From positions 1 to 57,503 of the forward strand of contig CAMDXA010000012.1 of NCBI GenBank assembly GCA_945878065.1: a stretch of 57,503 nucleotides of DNA, read 5' to 3'. The notes beneath the pieces are model-generated. The model made no database searches, was not told where the DNA came from, and saw only the letters and a program-made list of their open reading frames with translations. The translations under genes and the position numbers were made by a program. Shown here piece after piece: positions 34,980 to 43,576 of this stretch. The stretch's first letter is position 1. Each line of letters starts with the position of its first letter. This DNA is from Bordetella parapertussis. Its GTDB lineage: Bacteria > Pseudomonadota > Gammaproteobacteria > Burkholderiales > Burkholderiaceae_C.

Positions 34980-36137
34980 TTAATTGATTACAAAAGTCAA
35001 AGTAGCACTGGCATTGAACGACCCTGGCCGTATTTGGTTAGGGTTTGTCACGTTGGGCGTCGGGATCATGAAAACTGAACATGGAATGCTGTTTGATGGC
35101 GAAGCCCTGCCGGTCATTAAATTCAGATTATTGTTCTGCACTGCTAATTCAACTCCGTTAAAAGTACAGCCTATTGAAAGCCCTACATTAACTGCTGCAT
35201 TGGCTCCACTCAAATTGTTCGTCAAGATGGTGGGGTCAGCGGGGTCTACCGCATCAAAATTGAAAGTGACAAAGATTCTGTGATTTCTTCCGCCGCCTGA
35301 TGTGTTTGTGCAGCCTAAAGCATTGATGGAAAATTTTTTTGAACTGACATTGCCTGAAAAAATATCTGTACTACTGAAAGTTCCCAAAGCTACAGAGCTT
35401 GGGCTGACAGAGTAACGGCATGATAAATTTGTTTGAAAAACAGTCGAGTTAGACGATGCAATAGCTGAAACTAGAGTGTTTACTGGGCTCGTCGCTGTTG
35501 AATTTCTGAATAGAGAGGTTCGTAATCTAAAGCCATTACCAGCGGTTTCGCTGACGTAATTGGTTTTTAGGTTTGATTCACTGTTTTGGAAAATTTCATA
35601 TTTATACAAAACAGAATAATTGCCATTACATTCCGCAGAATTGATGCCACGAACTCGAAATTCATTATTTGATTTGCGGACAAAGCTTAGCCCACCTCCT
35701 GCACAAAAGATAGTCACGTAATAATTGATATACAGTGAATAGGGCGAGCCTGGAGTAGTGAATGCATCACCATTGATTGTGCGAAGTGAATACCCCACTC
35801 TGATTCTTGTTGGTGTGTCTGTCAAGGGGTTGACGTCGGCATTGAAATAACCAGGTTGCGAATCTACAAATAACGAGTTTGGCAAAAACAAAAAACCCAA
35901 CTCGGCTGCTGGGTCAGTGATGCAAATAAACGATAAGGGATCGTTTGCCGTTTGGGTAGACAGCACCTCATCTGCACTGATACTGGACTTTAAATTGATG
36001 ACATTTGGTCTGATGCTGCCAAATGAATCGAATCCTTTGGGAAGGCAAGAGCTTCCATTTGCAGACCAAACCGAGCTGGCAAACGCGAATGCTAAGAGCA
36101 GGAATAAAAACAGATTTCGTAGGTTTATTTGGTGCAT
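34980..36137 (-). CDS. Fimbrial tip adhesin-like protein (copy 2)
   Basis: 385 residues. The signal peptide (LFLFLLLAFAFASSVWSANG) is clear. An N-terminal domain (about 30-235) contains CAGGGLSFV and RVRGINSAEC, as in the downstream paralogue. The C-terminal pilin-like domain has CRYSVSPSSVALGTF, FSINALGC, NVGLSIGC and ends with GSFNASATLTFVIN, the typical last beta strand. It should be exported through an usher with the help of a periplasmic chaperone; no chaperone gene is visible. Its start overlaps the usher C-terminal fragment by 13 bases. Confidence 0.75.
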   Translation of the reverse strand: MHQINLRNLFLFLLLAFAFASSVWSANGSSCLPKGFDSFGSIRPNVINLKSSISADEVLSTQTANDPLSFICITDPAAELGFLFLPNSLFVDSQPGYFNADVNPLTDTPTRIRVGYSLRTINGDAFTTPGSPYSLYINYYVTIFCAGGGLSFVRKSNNEFRVRGINSAECNGNYSVLYKYEIFQNSESNLKTNYVSETAGNGFRLRTSLFRNSTATSPVNTLVSAIASSNSTVFQTNLSCRYSVSPSSVALGTFSSTDIFSGNVSSKKFSINALGCTNTSGGGRNHRIFVTFNFDAVDPADPTILTNNLSGANAAVNVGLSIGCTFNGVELAVQNNNLNLMTGRASPSNSIPCSVFMIPTPNVTNPNQIRPGSFNASATLTFVIN

Positions 36138-36403
36138 GACAAGTCCACCAATGTGTACCCAGTGTCCAGCGCTTTTTGCGAATCCTTGACTTCAAATGCT
36201 GAGGTGCAAGACTCCTCAGGCTTGTCGCCCCAAGTTACTTTCAAAAAGCCTTTGTCAGATTTCACGCGAATCAAGCCTCGGTTGCCTGGTCCCAGTGTGC
36301 CCAGTTCATCACCCGCATCACTCATCACAGTTGCACCAAAAGGAATTTTTTGTCCCGAAAAATGAACCAATAATGGTCTGCCAGTGATAGACGCATATGT
36401 CAA
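36125..36403 (-). pseudogene. Usher C-terminal (PapC_C-like) domain, out of frame with the barrel
   Basis: 92 codons. TYASITGRPLLVHFSGQKIP, then FGATVMSDAG, then FLKVTWGDKPEESC is the C-terminal periplasmic domain of outer-membrane ushers, which normally continues the same chain as the barrel. Here it is in another frame. Reading this frame further upstream gives ERAIVKL, the expected link after '...SQRIAP', so one base appears lost at about 36405-36420. A TTG at 36403 overlapping the upstream TGA could permit reinitiation, but more probably this is a broken usher end. Confidence 0.75.
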
Positions 36404-38145
36404 CTTGACAATCGCACGCTCACAGGTGCTATTCGTTGCGAGGTCGATTCAAGTTCCACGTCCAGAGGTGCTTGTGACAAGTCCAAATCAACTATGTTCA
36501 TGGCGTAGGCAGACAGATTGGGCACCACGCCATAGCCACTGCGATTGATTGTGGACTTGCTTCCAGCTGCTCTGACCCCATTGCCGCCGGGCACTTCCAT
36601 GATGCCAAATGTTTCCCCCACCGGCGGCGATGCAATCAATCCGCCTCGGTGAAACACCACACCACCTGATGTGCCGAAGGAGGTACTGGAACTGCCTGCT
36701 TGCGAATTGGCATAACCCAGGCTCGAGTAGCCTAAGGCATGCGACAAGTTCAAGCTGACACTTTGTGAGACATTGCTCGACTGCTTGGATTGGCTCAGTG
36801 AGTAATTGATGTCGTCAGCATAATTGCCGTTGTAATAAATGTTTTCGGAAACTGGGCTGGAACCAGTTTGGCTTATGTAAGCGCTTAAGTTGCCACGGTT
36901 GCTAAAAAGATCAAGCGGAATGGAAACATTCAGACTGACTGAATCTAAGGTTCGGTTGGCGTTGTCACCAAAATTATTTTTAGCACGACCAAGGCTGGTC
37001 GTTAAGTTGGCTCTCTTGATGCGTATGCTGTAGTTGATATTCAAATTTTGGTTGATATTGTTCCTAGACCATGCATCTTGCTGGGTCAAGTTCAGACTCA
37101 AACCTCCCCATTGGTCCAAGTTCAAATTGGTATACAAATTGCGCGTGGACTTCAGTGTGTTTGTTGTGCTGAAGTCGCTGCCAAAACTGTAATTACTCAG
37201 TCCAGTGTTAGCTTCCAGAAAATACTTGGATTGGTAGGACAGATTGCTGCCAAAGGTCAACGACCCCATGGGCGCACTGTTGATATTGATACTGTATTGC
37301 TGGCCTTGGGCTTGACGACTTCCGGTTAAGCGCGAGGTTTTGACGTTGAAGGATTGACTGCCTAAGAAATTACCAAAATTAAACTGGGTACCCAATGACT
37401 GGAAATTTGAACTCATCAAGCTATCAAGTGCCGGTGTGAAGAAGTCATTCAAACCATAGCGTATATAGCTTTGTAGCAATGGATTGCTGTCTGCGGTAGT
37501 GGTCTGGTAATTGTCGCGGTAGGTACCAGCCGTGATCGGCGTGGCGAGTGCAAAATGTTTGACAGCAGTCGCTTGGAAATTAAGCAAAGTGCCCGCATTT
37601 ACTGACGCTAAGCCGTGTTGCGAGCTGACTAATGATCCGCCTGTGTATGTAGGTATCGAAGTGAAGTCTTTGATGGGAGTGATGGTACTGCCGTTGACTG
37701 ACTCAATTTCAATTCCAACACCGATTGTGTCGGTTGTAGGTCTTTGTAAAGCTCTTGTTGTCCCAATAGGTGTTTCTGTATTTGAAGCTCCCTTACCAAA
37801 GGCTACGTTGAGTTTTCCTGTATATGCACATGTATCTGTCACCGCTGCTAAGCCTGAGCCACCAGAGCCTTTGAATCCGAAGGTAAAAGCGGTGGGAGTT
37901 GTTAACTTGGTGAATTGTGCAACGCCGTTTCCACCAGAAGCCAGGGATGTATTTCCAATAGCGAGTGTGGCTGAACTTGAACCACTAGCATTGTTGATAC
38001 TGATGGTACAGGTGAGAGCGGATATGGTTGACGTGAATGTGACTTGGGCATCAGCTGATTGCGCATAGAGGCTTTGTATTGCAATCAAGATGCTAAACGC
38101 TGCAACACTGCTGCGCGTTTTTTTCAATTGGTTCAATGAAATCAT
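36400..38145 (-). CDS. Pilin fused to C-terminal half of an outer-membrane usher
   Basis: 581 residues. A signal peptide (to about residue 33) is followed by a pilin domain (about 34-213): VTFTSTISALTCTISI at the start, a second Cys in DTCAYTG, and FALATPITAGTYRDN at the end. From about residue 220 the chain becomes a usher barrel: LLQSYIRYGLND, then many alternating Asn/Ser-rich strands, then VVFHRGGLIASPPVG, NRSGYGVVPNLSAYAMN and LDLSQAPLDVELES. The usher N-terminal domain, plug and first strands are missing, and so is the chaperone gene that would lie between. GGAG sits 7 bases upstream of ATG 38145. It is probably a deletion product; a functional chimera is not excluded. Confidence 0.8.
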   Translation of the reverse strand: MISLNQLKKTRSSVAAFSILIAIQSLYAQSADAQVTFTSTISALTCTISINNASGSSSATLAIGNTSLASGGNGVAQFTKLTTPTAFTFGFKGSGGSGLAAVTDTCAYTGKLNVAFGKGASNTETPIGTTRALQRPTTDTIGVGIEIESVNGSTITPIKDFTSIPTYTGGSLVSSQHGLASVNAGTLLNFQATAVKHFALATPITAGTYRDNYQTTTADSNPLLQSYIRYGLNDFFTPALDSLMSSNFQSLGTQFNFGNFLGSQSFNVKTSRLTGSRQAQGQQYSININSAPMGSLTFGSNLSYQSKYFLEANTGLSNYSFGSDFSTTNTLKSTRNLYTNLNLDQWGGLSLNLTQQDAWSRNNINQNLNINYSIRIKRANLTTSLGRAKNNFGDNANRTLDSVSLNVSIPLDLFSNRGNLSAYISQTGSSPVSENIYYNGNYADDINYSLSQSKQSSNVSQSVSLNLSHALGYSSLGYANSQAGSSSTSFGTSGGVVFHRGGLIASPPVGETFGIMEVPGGNGVRAAGSKSTINRSGYGVVPNLSAYAMNIVDLDLSQAPLDVELESTSQRIAPVSVRLSS

Positions 38146-38217
38146 GGTTTTCTCCAAAAAAGTGGGTTGAAGGTTGTTTCTTACTTCGTGGTTTGTAATT
38201 CTTTAGAAATCAATCCT

Positions 38218-38263
38218 ATTATATTTGAGATAAAAAACATTATTTAATGTTAAAAGCTGTCAA
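38218..38263 (-). promoter_or_regulatory. Candidate promoter elements and palindrome for the fimbrial genes
   Basis: In the AT-rich 245-base gap before lgt, the minus strand holds TTGACA (38258-38263), the inverted repeat AACATT-AAAT-AATGTT (38236-38251) and TATAAT (38218-38223). The TTGACA and TATAAT are too far apart to be one promoter, so the -10 element probably pairs with a weak -35 near the palindrome. No gene is visible in the gap. Confidence 0.35.
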
Positions 38264-38390
38264 TAAAATATTAAATTCGTTGCTTTTTTGAATAATATAA
38301 ATATAAAAGTATTCATTAAATTGTTTTGGTTTAGCAAGCAGTTGAATTCAATCGCTCTGGGCTTGGGCGCAGTTCAACGACAATGCCCTG

Positions 38391-39203
38391 ATGCTGATAC
38401 ACCCTCAATTCGACCCGGTCGCCCTGTCACTAGGCCCTGTTGCTATCCACTGGTATGGCTTGACTTACCTGATGGCGTTTCTGCTGTTTGTATTGCTTGC
38501 GCGGCTTCGCTTGCGGCAAGAACCATATGCCTCACTGGCTCAGAAAGGGCTTTGGTCTAACCAACACATTGACGATTTGATGACTTACGGTGTGCTGGGT
38601 GTGGTGCTGGGCGGGCGCATTGGTTATTGCTTGTTTTATCAGCCGGGTTATTACGCGGCGCATCCTTTGGAAATTGCCTACATCTGGCAAGGCGGCATGA
38701 GTTTTCACGGCGGCATGCTCGGTGTCATCAGCGCCATGGCCATAGCCGCTTGGCGGCGCAAGCGCCCCTGGCTGGAAATCACCGATTTCATCGCTCCTTG
38801 CGTGCCCACCGGTTTGGCTGCCGGTCGGCTGGGCAATTTCATCAATGGCGAGTTGTGGGGCCGGGCAGCCTCGGCAGATTTGCCCTGGGCCATGGTGTTC
38901 CCGCAAAGCGGCTCTGATGTGCCGCGCCATCCGTCGCAGATCTACCAGTTTTTGTTAGAGGGTTTGCTGCTGTTTGTGGTGTTGTGGTGGTTGGCGCGCA
39001 AGCCGCGTCCCACCGGTTGGATCTCCGGTATTTTTTTGATCGGCTATGGTGCGACGCGTTTCACTGCCGAGTATTTCCGAGAGCCAGATGCGCACTTGGG
39101 CTTGTTGTCCATGGGCTTGTCTATGGGCCAGTGGCTGTGTGTGCCCATGTTGATTGCAGGTGCGGGCTTGGTCTGGTGGTCTCAGCGTAAACCGCTGGCC
39201 TGA
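38391..39203 (+). CDS. lgt: Prolipoprotein diacylglyceryl transferase
   Basis: 270 residues, seven membrane helices. It moves diacylglycerol from phosphatidylglycerol to the Cys of prolipoproteins at the inner membrane. The family signature [14 protein letters not shown] is present near residue 145, with HGGMLGV near 105, [10 protein letters not shown] near 73 and [13 protein letters not shown] near 180. The start is ATG 38391. It is separated from the fimbrial genes by a divergent AT-rich gap and is followed by the acyl-CoA ligase gene. Confidence 0.97.
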   Translation: MLIHPQFDPVALSLGPVAIHWYGLTYLMAFLLFVLLARLRLRQEPYASLAQKGLWSNQHIDDLMTYGVLGVVLGGRIGYCLFYQPGYYAAHPLEIAYIWQGGMSFHGGMLGVISAMAIAAWRRKRPWLEITDFIAPCVPTGLAAGRLGNFINGELWGRAASADLPWAMVFPQSGSDVPRHPSQIYQFLLEGLLLFVVLWWLARKPRPTGWISGIFLIGYGATRFTAEYFREPDAHLGLLSMGLSMGQWLCVPMLIAGAGLVWWSQRKPLA

Positions 39204-39291
39204 ACCCTGCCAAACTGGCGTTTGTGCACAGACTGAAAATCGTTTTCAACACGCCAAACACTGCGCCTATGATTTTTCTTCCCGCATTCAC

Positions 39292-40842
39292 ATGAACCAC
39301 ACCAACCTTTACAGTGCTTTGCGCCAAGGCTTTCCGGCTGATTTGACGCAGACGGCGATTGAAACCGACCAAGGACTGGCTTACAGCTGGAATGACTTGG
39401 AGCGCGGCAGCGCCATGTTGGCCAATTGGTTGGAAAGCCTGTCATTACCGCCTGCTTCGCGTGTGGCAGTGCAAACAGAAAAATCGGTTGAAGTGCTGAT
39501 GCTCTATTTGGCGTGTTTGCGCAGCGGCCATGTATTTCTGCCTTTGAACCCGGCCTATCAGCAAACTGAAATTGCTTACTTTGTGGCCAATGCAGAACCC
39601 GCTTTGGTTGTTTGCACACCCGCCAATTTTGGCTGGGTCAGCAAAATCGCTTTTCAAGCGGGCACGCGTTATGTGGTCACGCTGAATGAAGAGCGTGGTG
39701 GCAGTTTGCTCGAGCGCGCCGCGCACCACAGCGATGTGCATACGCCGGTCATTTCACGGCCGGACGATTTGGCCGCCATCATCTACACCAGCGGCACGAC
39801 CGGGCGCAGCAAGGGCGCCATGCTGACGCACCACAACCTATTGAGCAACGCGCAAATGTTGAAAGACTATTGGGATTGGCGCGAGGACGATGTGCTGATC
39901 CATGCCTTGCCGGTTTTTCATGTGCACGGTTTGTTTGTTGCCATTCATGGCGCCTTGATCAATGGCAGCCAAATGATGTGGCACAGCCGCTTTGATGCAC
40001 AGCGGGTTTTAGCGGACATGCCGCGCGCCACCGTCTTGATGGGTGTTCCCACTTTCTACACAAGGCTACTGGCCTTGCCCGGTTTGAATGCGCAGGTGTG
40101 TGCGCGTATGCGTTTGTTTATATCGGGCTCTGCCCCGATGCTGGTCGATACCTTTGAGAGTTGGCAGCAGCGCACCGGGCACACCGTGTTAGAGCGTTAC
40201 GGCATGAGTGAAACCGTCATGCTGACATCCAATCCTTGCACTTCAGATGAACGATTTGTTGGCGCTTCTCAGCGCATGGGCGGCAGCGTGGGTTTTCCTC
40301 TGCCCGGCGTGAGTTTGCGGATTGTGGATGACCAAGGTTTGCCGCTGGTCTGCGGTGAGGTGGGCAGCATTCAAGTCAAGGGGCCGAATGTGTTTGCCGG
40401 TTACTGGCGTATGCCCGAGAAAAACGCGCAGGAGTTCACCGCTGACGGCTACTTCATCACAGGCGACATGGGGACGCTTGATGAACAGGGCTATGTGCGG
40501 ATTGTGGGACGTAGCAAAGACCTGATCATCAGCGGCGGCTTGAATGTGTATCCGGCGGAAATTGAGGATGCATTGAACAACATGCTCGGTGTCGCCGAGA
40601 GCGCGGTGGTGGGCTTGCCGCATGCGGATTTTGGTGAGGTGGGGTTTGCTTTTGTGCTTGCCAAAGCCGGCGTGGAGCTACAGCCTCAAACGCTGTTGAT
40701 CGCACTAAAAAACCAACTGGCCAATTTCAAAGTGCCTAAGCATTGCCATGTGGTGACCGAGTTGCCGCGCAATGCCATGGGCAAAGTGCAGAAAAATGTG
40801 TTGCGGGAGTTGGCGGGGAAATTGGGGTCAGATACCAATTAA
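39292..40842 (+). CDS. matB: Malonyl-CoA synthetase-like AMP-forming ligase
   Basis: 516 residues of the ANL superfamily. The phosphate loop IIYTSGTTGRSKGAML lies near residue 165, YGMSETVMLTSNP near 304, GYFITGDMGTLDEQGY near 385 and LPRNAMGKVQKN near the C-terminus with the catalytic Lys. RYGMSET and the following conserved Arg-rich substrate pocket fit MatB, which makes malonyl-CoA from malonate; other short-chain acyl-CoA ligases are possible. ATG 39292 is chosen, since the longer frame overlaps lgt. The last codons (GSDTN) lie inside a REP-like inverted repeat. Confidence 0.8.
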   Translation: MNHTNLYSALRQGFPADLTQTAIETDQGLAYSWNDLERGSAMLANWLESLSLPPASRVAVQTEKSVEVLMLYLACLRSGHVFLPLNPAYQQTEIAYFVANAEPALVVCTPANFGWVSKIAFQAGTRYVVTLNEERGGSLLERAAHHSDVHTPVISRPDDLAAIIYTSGTTGRSKGAMLTHHNLLSNAQMLKDYWDWREDDVLIHALPVFHVHGLFVAIHGALINGSQMMWHSRFDAQRVLADMPRATVLMGVPTFYTRLLALPGLNAQVCARMRLFISGSAPMLVDTFESWQQRTGHTVLERYGMSETVMLTSNPCTSDERFVGASQRMGGSVGFPLPGVSLRIVDDQGLPLVCGEVGSIQVKGPNVFAGYWRMPEKNAQEFTADGYFITGDMGTLDEQGYVRIVGRSKDLIISGGLNVYPAEIEDALNNMLGVAESAVVGLPHADFGEVGFAFVLAKAGVELQPQTLLIALKNQLANFKVPKHCHVVTELPRNAMGKVQKNVLRELAGKLGSDTN

Positions 40843-40892
40843 TTCCCCCAATTTCTGATTCATCAATTAATCGGTATCTGACCCCAATTTCC
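40817..40892. repeat. REP-like inverted repeat overlapping the end of matB
   Basis: GGAAATTGGGGTCAGATACC (40817-40836) is repeated perfectly inverted at 40873-40892. After one mismatch the arms continue for seven more bases (ATTAATT), giving 28-base arms around a 20-base loop. A third partial copy of the arm (CTGACCCCAATTTC) follows at about 40892-40905. From memory, GGGGTCAGA palindromes are dispersed REP-type elements in Betaproteobacteria. It may also terminate both converging genes. Confidence 0.8.
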
Positions 40893-40914
40893 TGACCCCA
40901 ATTTCTCCAATTTC

Positions 40915-42099
40915 TCAGGGGCAAGAGCCTGCCTGATACGTTGGATCTGCCATCGCTTGGGCCACTGCTTGGCCCAACTCGATCACTGCCAATGCGTAAT
41001 AACTGCTGCGGTTGTAGCGCGTGATGACGTAGAAATTTTCGGTGCCCGCCACATAACTGGGTGGGTTGCCGCCGTTGTACAGCTGCACCAACGCCAACGG
41101 CTTGTCAAAAGCCATGGCTGCCTGCGACAACACCGCTTGTTTGTTTTGCAAATGCGATGCTGACCATGAAGGAACAATGTCAGGGGCTAGCAATGCATTC
41201 AAATCGTCTTCTTGGATGGCCGCCACATCCACTTCAAAATGGGTGGGCATGGCAGGTTGCCAGCCATAGGCCTTGAAATAGTTGGCGACTGAGCCAATCG
41301 CATCAGCGGCACTCTTGCTCAGGTCAATGCGGCCATCGCCATCAAAGTCCACGGCAAACCGCGCAATACTTGATGGCATGAACTGAGGCAATCCGCTCGC
41401 ACCAGCATAGCTTCCCAGCGGCGCTGGTTTGCTGGGCTGCGTTTTTTGTTGCTTTAAAAAATAAGCCAATTCGTTTTGAAAAAATGCCTGTCGTTCAGCG
41501 GCTTGTGGATGCGCTGCAGGAAACATCAGACTGAGCGTGGTCAACGCGTCCAGCAATTTGTATGTGCCCATGTGCTGTCCGTAAAAAGTTTCCACGCCCA
41601 TGATGCCAACGATGTAATGCGGCGCAACGCCATAAATGGTCTGGGCTTGGTCAAGCAACAAACTATGGTCACGCCAAAATTTCACGCCGGATTGAATGCG
41701 GCAATCACTCAGAAACCTGGCCCGATAAGCGGTCCAATTTTTTTGTTGCGCCGATGCGGGTGGCAGCACCATGGGCAAGATGGTTGGGATTTGCCGCGCT
41801 TGCGAAATTTGTTGCGTGACCCAAGCGGCGGGCAGTTTCTGCTGGCGGGCAATGGTGCGGGCCAATTCACGCACGGCAGCAGTCTTGCCAAAGGCTTTTC
41901 TTTTAGGCGCTTTAACGGCTTTGGCGGGTTTGTGCTTTTTCTTGGCAGCGGCCAATGCGGCGGATTTAGACGTGCCGGCCGGGGTATTTTTTGTCGTGGC
42001 ATGGGCGTGGGTAAAACACAAAGCGCCAAGCGTCAGAAGTAGGGCTGCAGTGGTTGCCAAAAAATGCTTGGCGTTGAGGTAAGTCTGTTTTTCTGACAT
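40915..42099 (-). CDS. mltB: Lytic murein transglycosylase B
   Basis: About 394 residues. A signal or anchor segment (LATTAALLLTLGALCFTHAHA) is followed by a Lys/Ala-rich linker and the MltB catalytic domain. GIMGVETFYGQH contains the catalytic Glu; YAGASGLPQFMPSSIARFAV and DFDGDGRIDL are further family motifs; NPPSYVAGTENFYVITRYN is near the end. It cleaves the glycan strands of peptidoglycan with formation of anhydro-muropeptides. There is no lipobox Cys visible in the leader, so it may be the soluble or membrane-anchored form. ATG 42099 is the best start; the frame upstream overlaps the MscS promoter region. Confidence 0.93.
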   Translation of the reverse strand: MSEKQTYLNAKHFLATTAALLLTLGALCFTHAHATTKNTPAGTSKSAALAAAKKKHKPAKAVKAPKRKAFGKTAAVRELARTIARQQKLPAAWVTQQISQARQIPTILPMVLPPASAQQKNWTAYRARFLSDCRIQSGVKFWRDHSLLLDQAQTIYGVAPHYIVGIMGVETFYGQHMGTYKLLDALTTLSLMFPAAHPQAAERQAFFQNELAYFLKQQKTQPSKPAPLGSYAGASGLPQFMPSSIARFAVDFDGDGRIDLSKSAADAIGSVANYFKAYGWQPAMPTHFEVDVAAIQEDDLNALLAPDIVPSWSASHLQNKQAVLSQAAMAFDKPLALVQLYNGGNPPSYVAGTENFYVITRYNRSSYYALAVIELGQAVAQAMADPTYQAGSCP

Positions 42100-42166
42100 C
42101 GCCCGTGAGTGTAGCCAAACACATTGAGGCACTTGGACACAGGCTCGTGTTAAGCTGATTTGCAAC

Positions 42167-43417
42167 ATGGAAAATCTCAATTTACTGCTGTCAGCCCTGA
42201 CCCAAGAAAGCCTGCCTACAGGTTTGATCAAAGAGGCTGTTTATTTGTTGGTGATTGTTCTGTTTGCATGGTTGACCGCTTGGGTATTGGGTCGGCATTC
42301 AAAAACCGAATCAGTGTTATTTGGCAAGCAAGTCATTGATGGCTTGCTGTTTCCTTTGTTGGCGTTGCTGCTGACATTTTTTGTGCAGGTACTGTTCTTT
42401 AAGCAGCAACCGCTTATCTTGCTCAAATTAGCAATTCCTGTGTTCTTATCTCTGGCGCTGATCCGTTTGTGCGCTCGCGTGTTGATGGCGGTGTTTCCGC
42501 GCTCTCCGCTGGCGGTGTTGACCGAGCGTTTGGTGTCGTGGTTGGCCTGGGGCGTGGCGGTGCTGTGGATCACCGATTTACTGCCTTTGGTAGCCACGGA
42601 AATGGAAAGTATCCATTTGAACTTTGGTCGGGTCAAACTGGATTTACGCACCTTGTTTGAGGGCATGTTGTCCTCTGGCTTGGTACTGGTGCTCAGCTTG
42701 TGGCTATCAGCTGCCATTGAAGCTCGCATCTTGTCGCAAACTGTTAGTGATTTGTCCATGCGCAAAGTGGCGGCGAACGTACTTCGCGCGATCATTCTTT
42801 TGTTGGGCTTACTGTTGGCTTTGTCTGCGGTTGGGGTGGACTTGACCGCGTTGTCAGTGTTGGGCGGTGCTTTGGGCGTGGGGTTGGGGCTGGGCTTGCA
42901 AAAACTCGCCGCCAACTATGTCAGTGGTTTTGTGGTCTTGGTTGAGCGATCTGTGCGTATCGGTGACCATATTCGGGTCGATGGCGTGGAAGGTCAGGTG
43001 AGCGACATCAAAACCCGCTACACCTTGATCCGTGACCCGAATGGCCGCGAATCCATTATTCCCAATGAGTTGCTGATAACGCAAAGGGTCGACAACTTTT
43101 CCCTGTCTGACTCGGCCGTTGCTTTGCAAACCACGGTAGCGGTGGCGCTGGACAGCTCTGTTGAAAAGGTTCAAACAATTTTGTTGGACGCCTTGCACAC
43201 CGTGCAAGATGTGATCGAAGAACCAGCGGCCCAAGTGCATTTCAGCCGTATCAGCGCCGATGGTTTGGAATTTACCTTGCAATTTTCGGTGGCAGATCGT
43301 TTGACGTCTCGGTTGGCTGTGGTTTCACGGGTTCATGGCGCAGCTTGGGCCGCTTTGCAGTCTGCTGGCATCACATTGCCGCCACCCAAACCCTTGTCAG
43401 CTGCAGGCAATTCCTGA
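42167..43417 (+). CDS. Mechanosensitive ion channel of the MscS family
   Basis: 416 residues. Several N-terminal membrane helices (AVYLLVIVLFAWLTAWVLGR and those around 60-115 and 165-190) precede the pore helix: LSVLGGALGVGLGLGLQKLAANYVSG follows the Gly/Ala pattern of MscS TM3. The cytoplasmic beta domain follows with VRIGDHIRVDGVEGQVSDIK and RESIIPNELLITQRVDNFS. It releases solutes upon hypo-osmotic shock. There is no cyclic-nucleotide or other extra domain. It is divergent from mltB, with 67 bases between starts. Confidence 0.92.
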   Translation: MENLNLLLSALTQESLPTGLIKEAVYLLVIVLFAWLTAWVLGRHSKTESVLFGKQVIDGLLFPLLALLLTFFVQVLFFKQQPLILLKLAIPVFLSLALIRLCARVLMAVFPRSPLAVLTERLVSWLAWGVAVLWITDLLPLVATEMESIHLNFGRVKLDLRTLFEGMLSSGLVLVLSLWLSAAIEARILSQTVSDLSMRKVAANVLRAIILLLGLLLALSAVGVDLTALSVLGGALGVGLGLGLQKLAANYVSGFVVLVERSVRIGDHIRVDGVEGQVSDIKTRYTLIRDPNGRESIIPNELLITQRVDNFSLSDSAVALQTTVAVALDSSVEKVQTILLDALHTVQDVIEEPAAQVHFSRISADGLEFTLQFSVADRLTSRLAVVSRVHGAAWAALQSAGITLPPPKPLSAAGNS

Positions 43418-43476
43418 CCGGAATAATCTTTGGCACGCCATGCCTTAAGTTACCATGGGTTAAAAAAGCACGACCG

Positions 43477-43537
43477 TTCAGAAATGCAAATGGATTCGTC
43501 TAGAATGACGTGCACGTCAACTTCCAACCCTTGGAAG
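43477..43537 (+). promoter_or_regulatory. etfB promoter region with two adjacent palindromes
   Basis: TAGAAT at 43501 could be the -10 with TTCAGA 18 bases upstream. Immediately after it is the perfect 14-base palindrome TGACGTGCACGTCA (43506-43519), followed by CTTCCAA-CCC-TTGGAAG (43521-43537), a perfect inverted repeat with a three-base loop. The first palindrome resembles operators of MerR-type (LiuR-like) catabolic regulators from memory. The block ends about 40 bases before etfB. Confidence 0.55.
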
Positions 43538-43576
43538 GCATGACTTTTACTTACCTTTATTTCTTGGAGCAAACCC

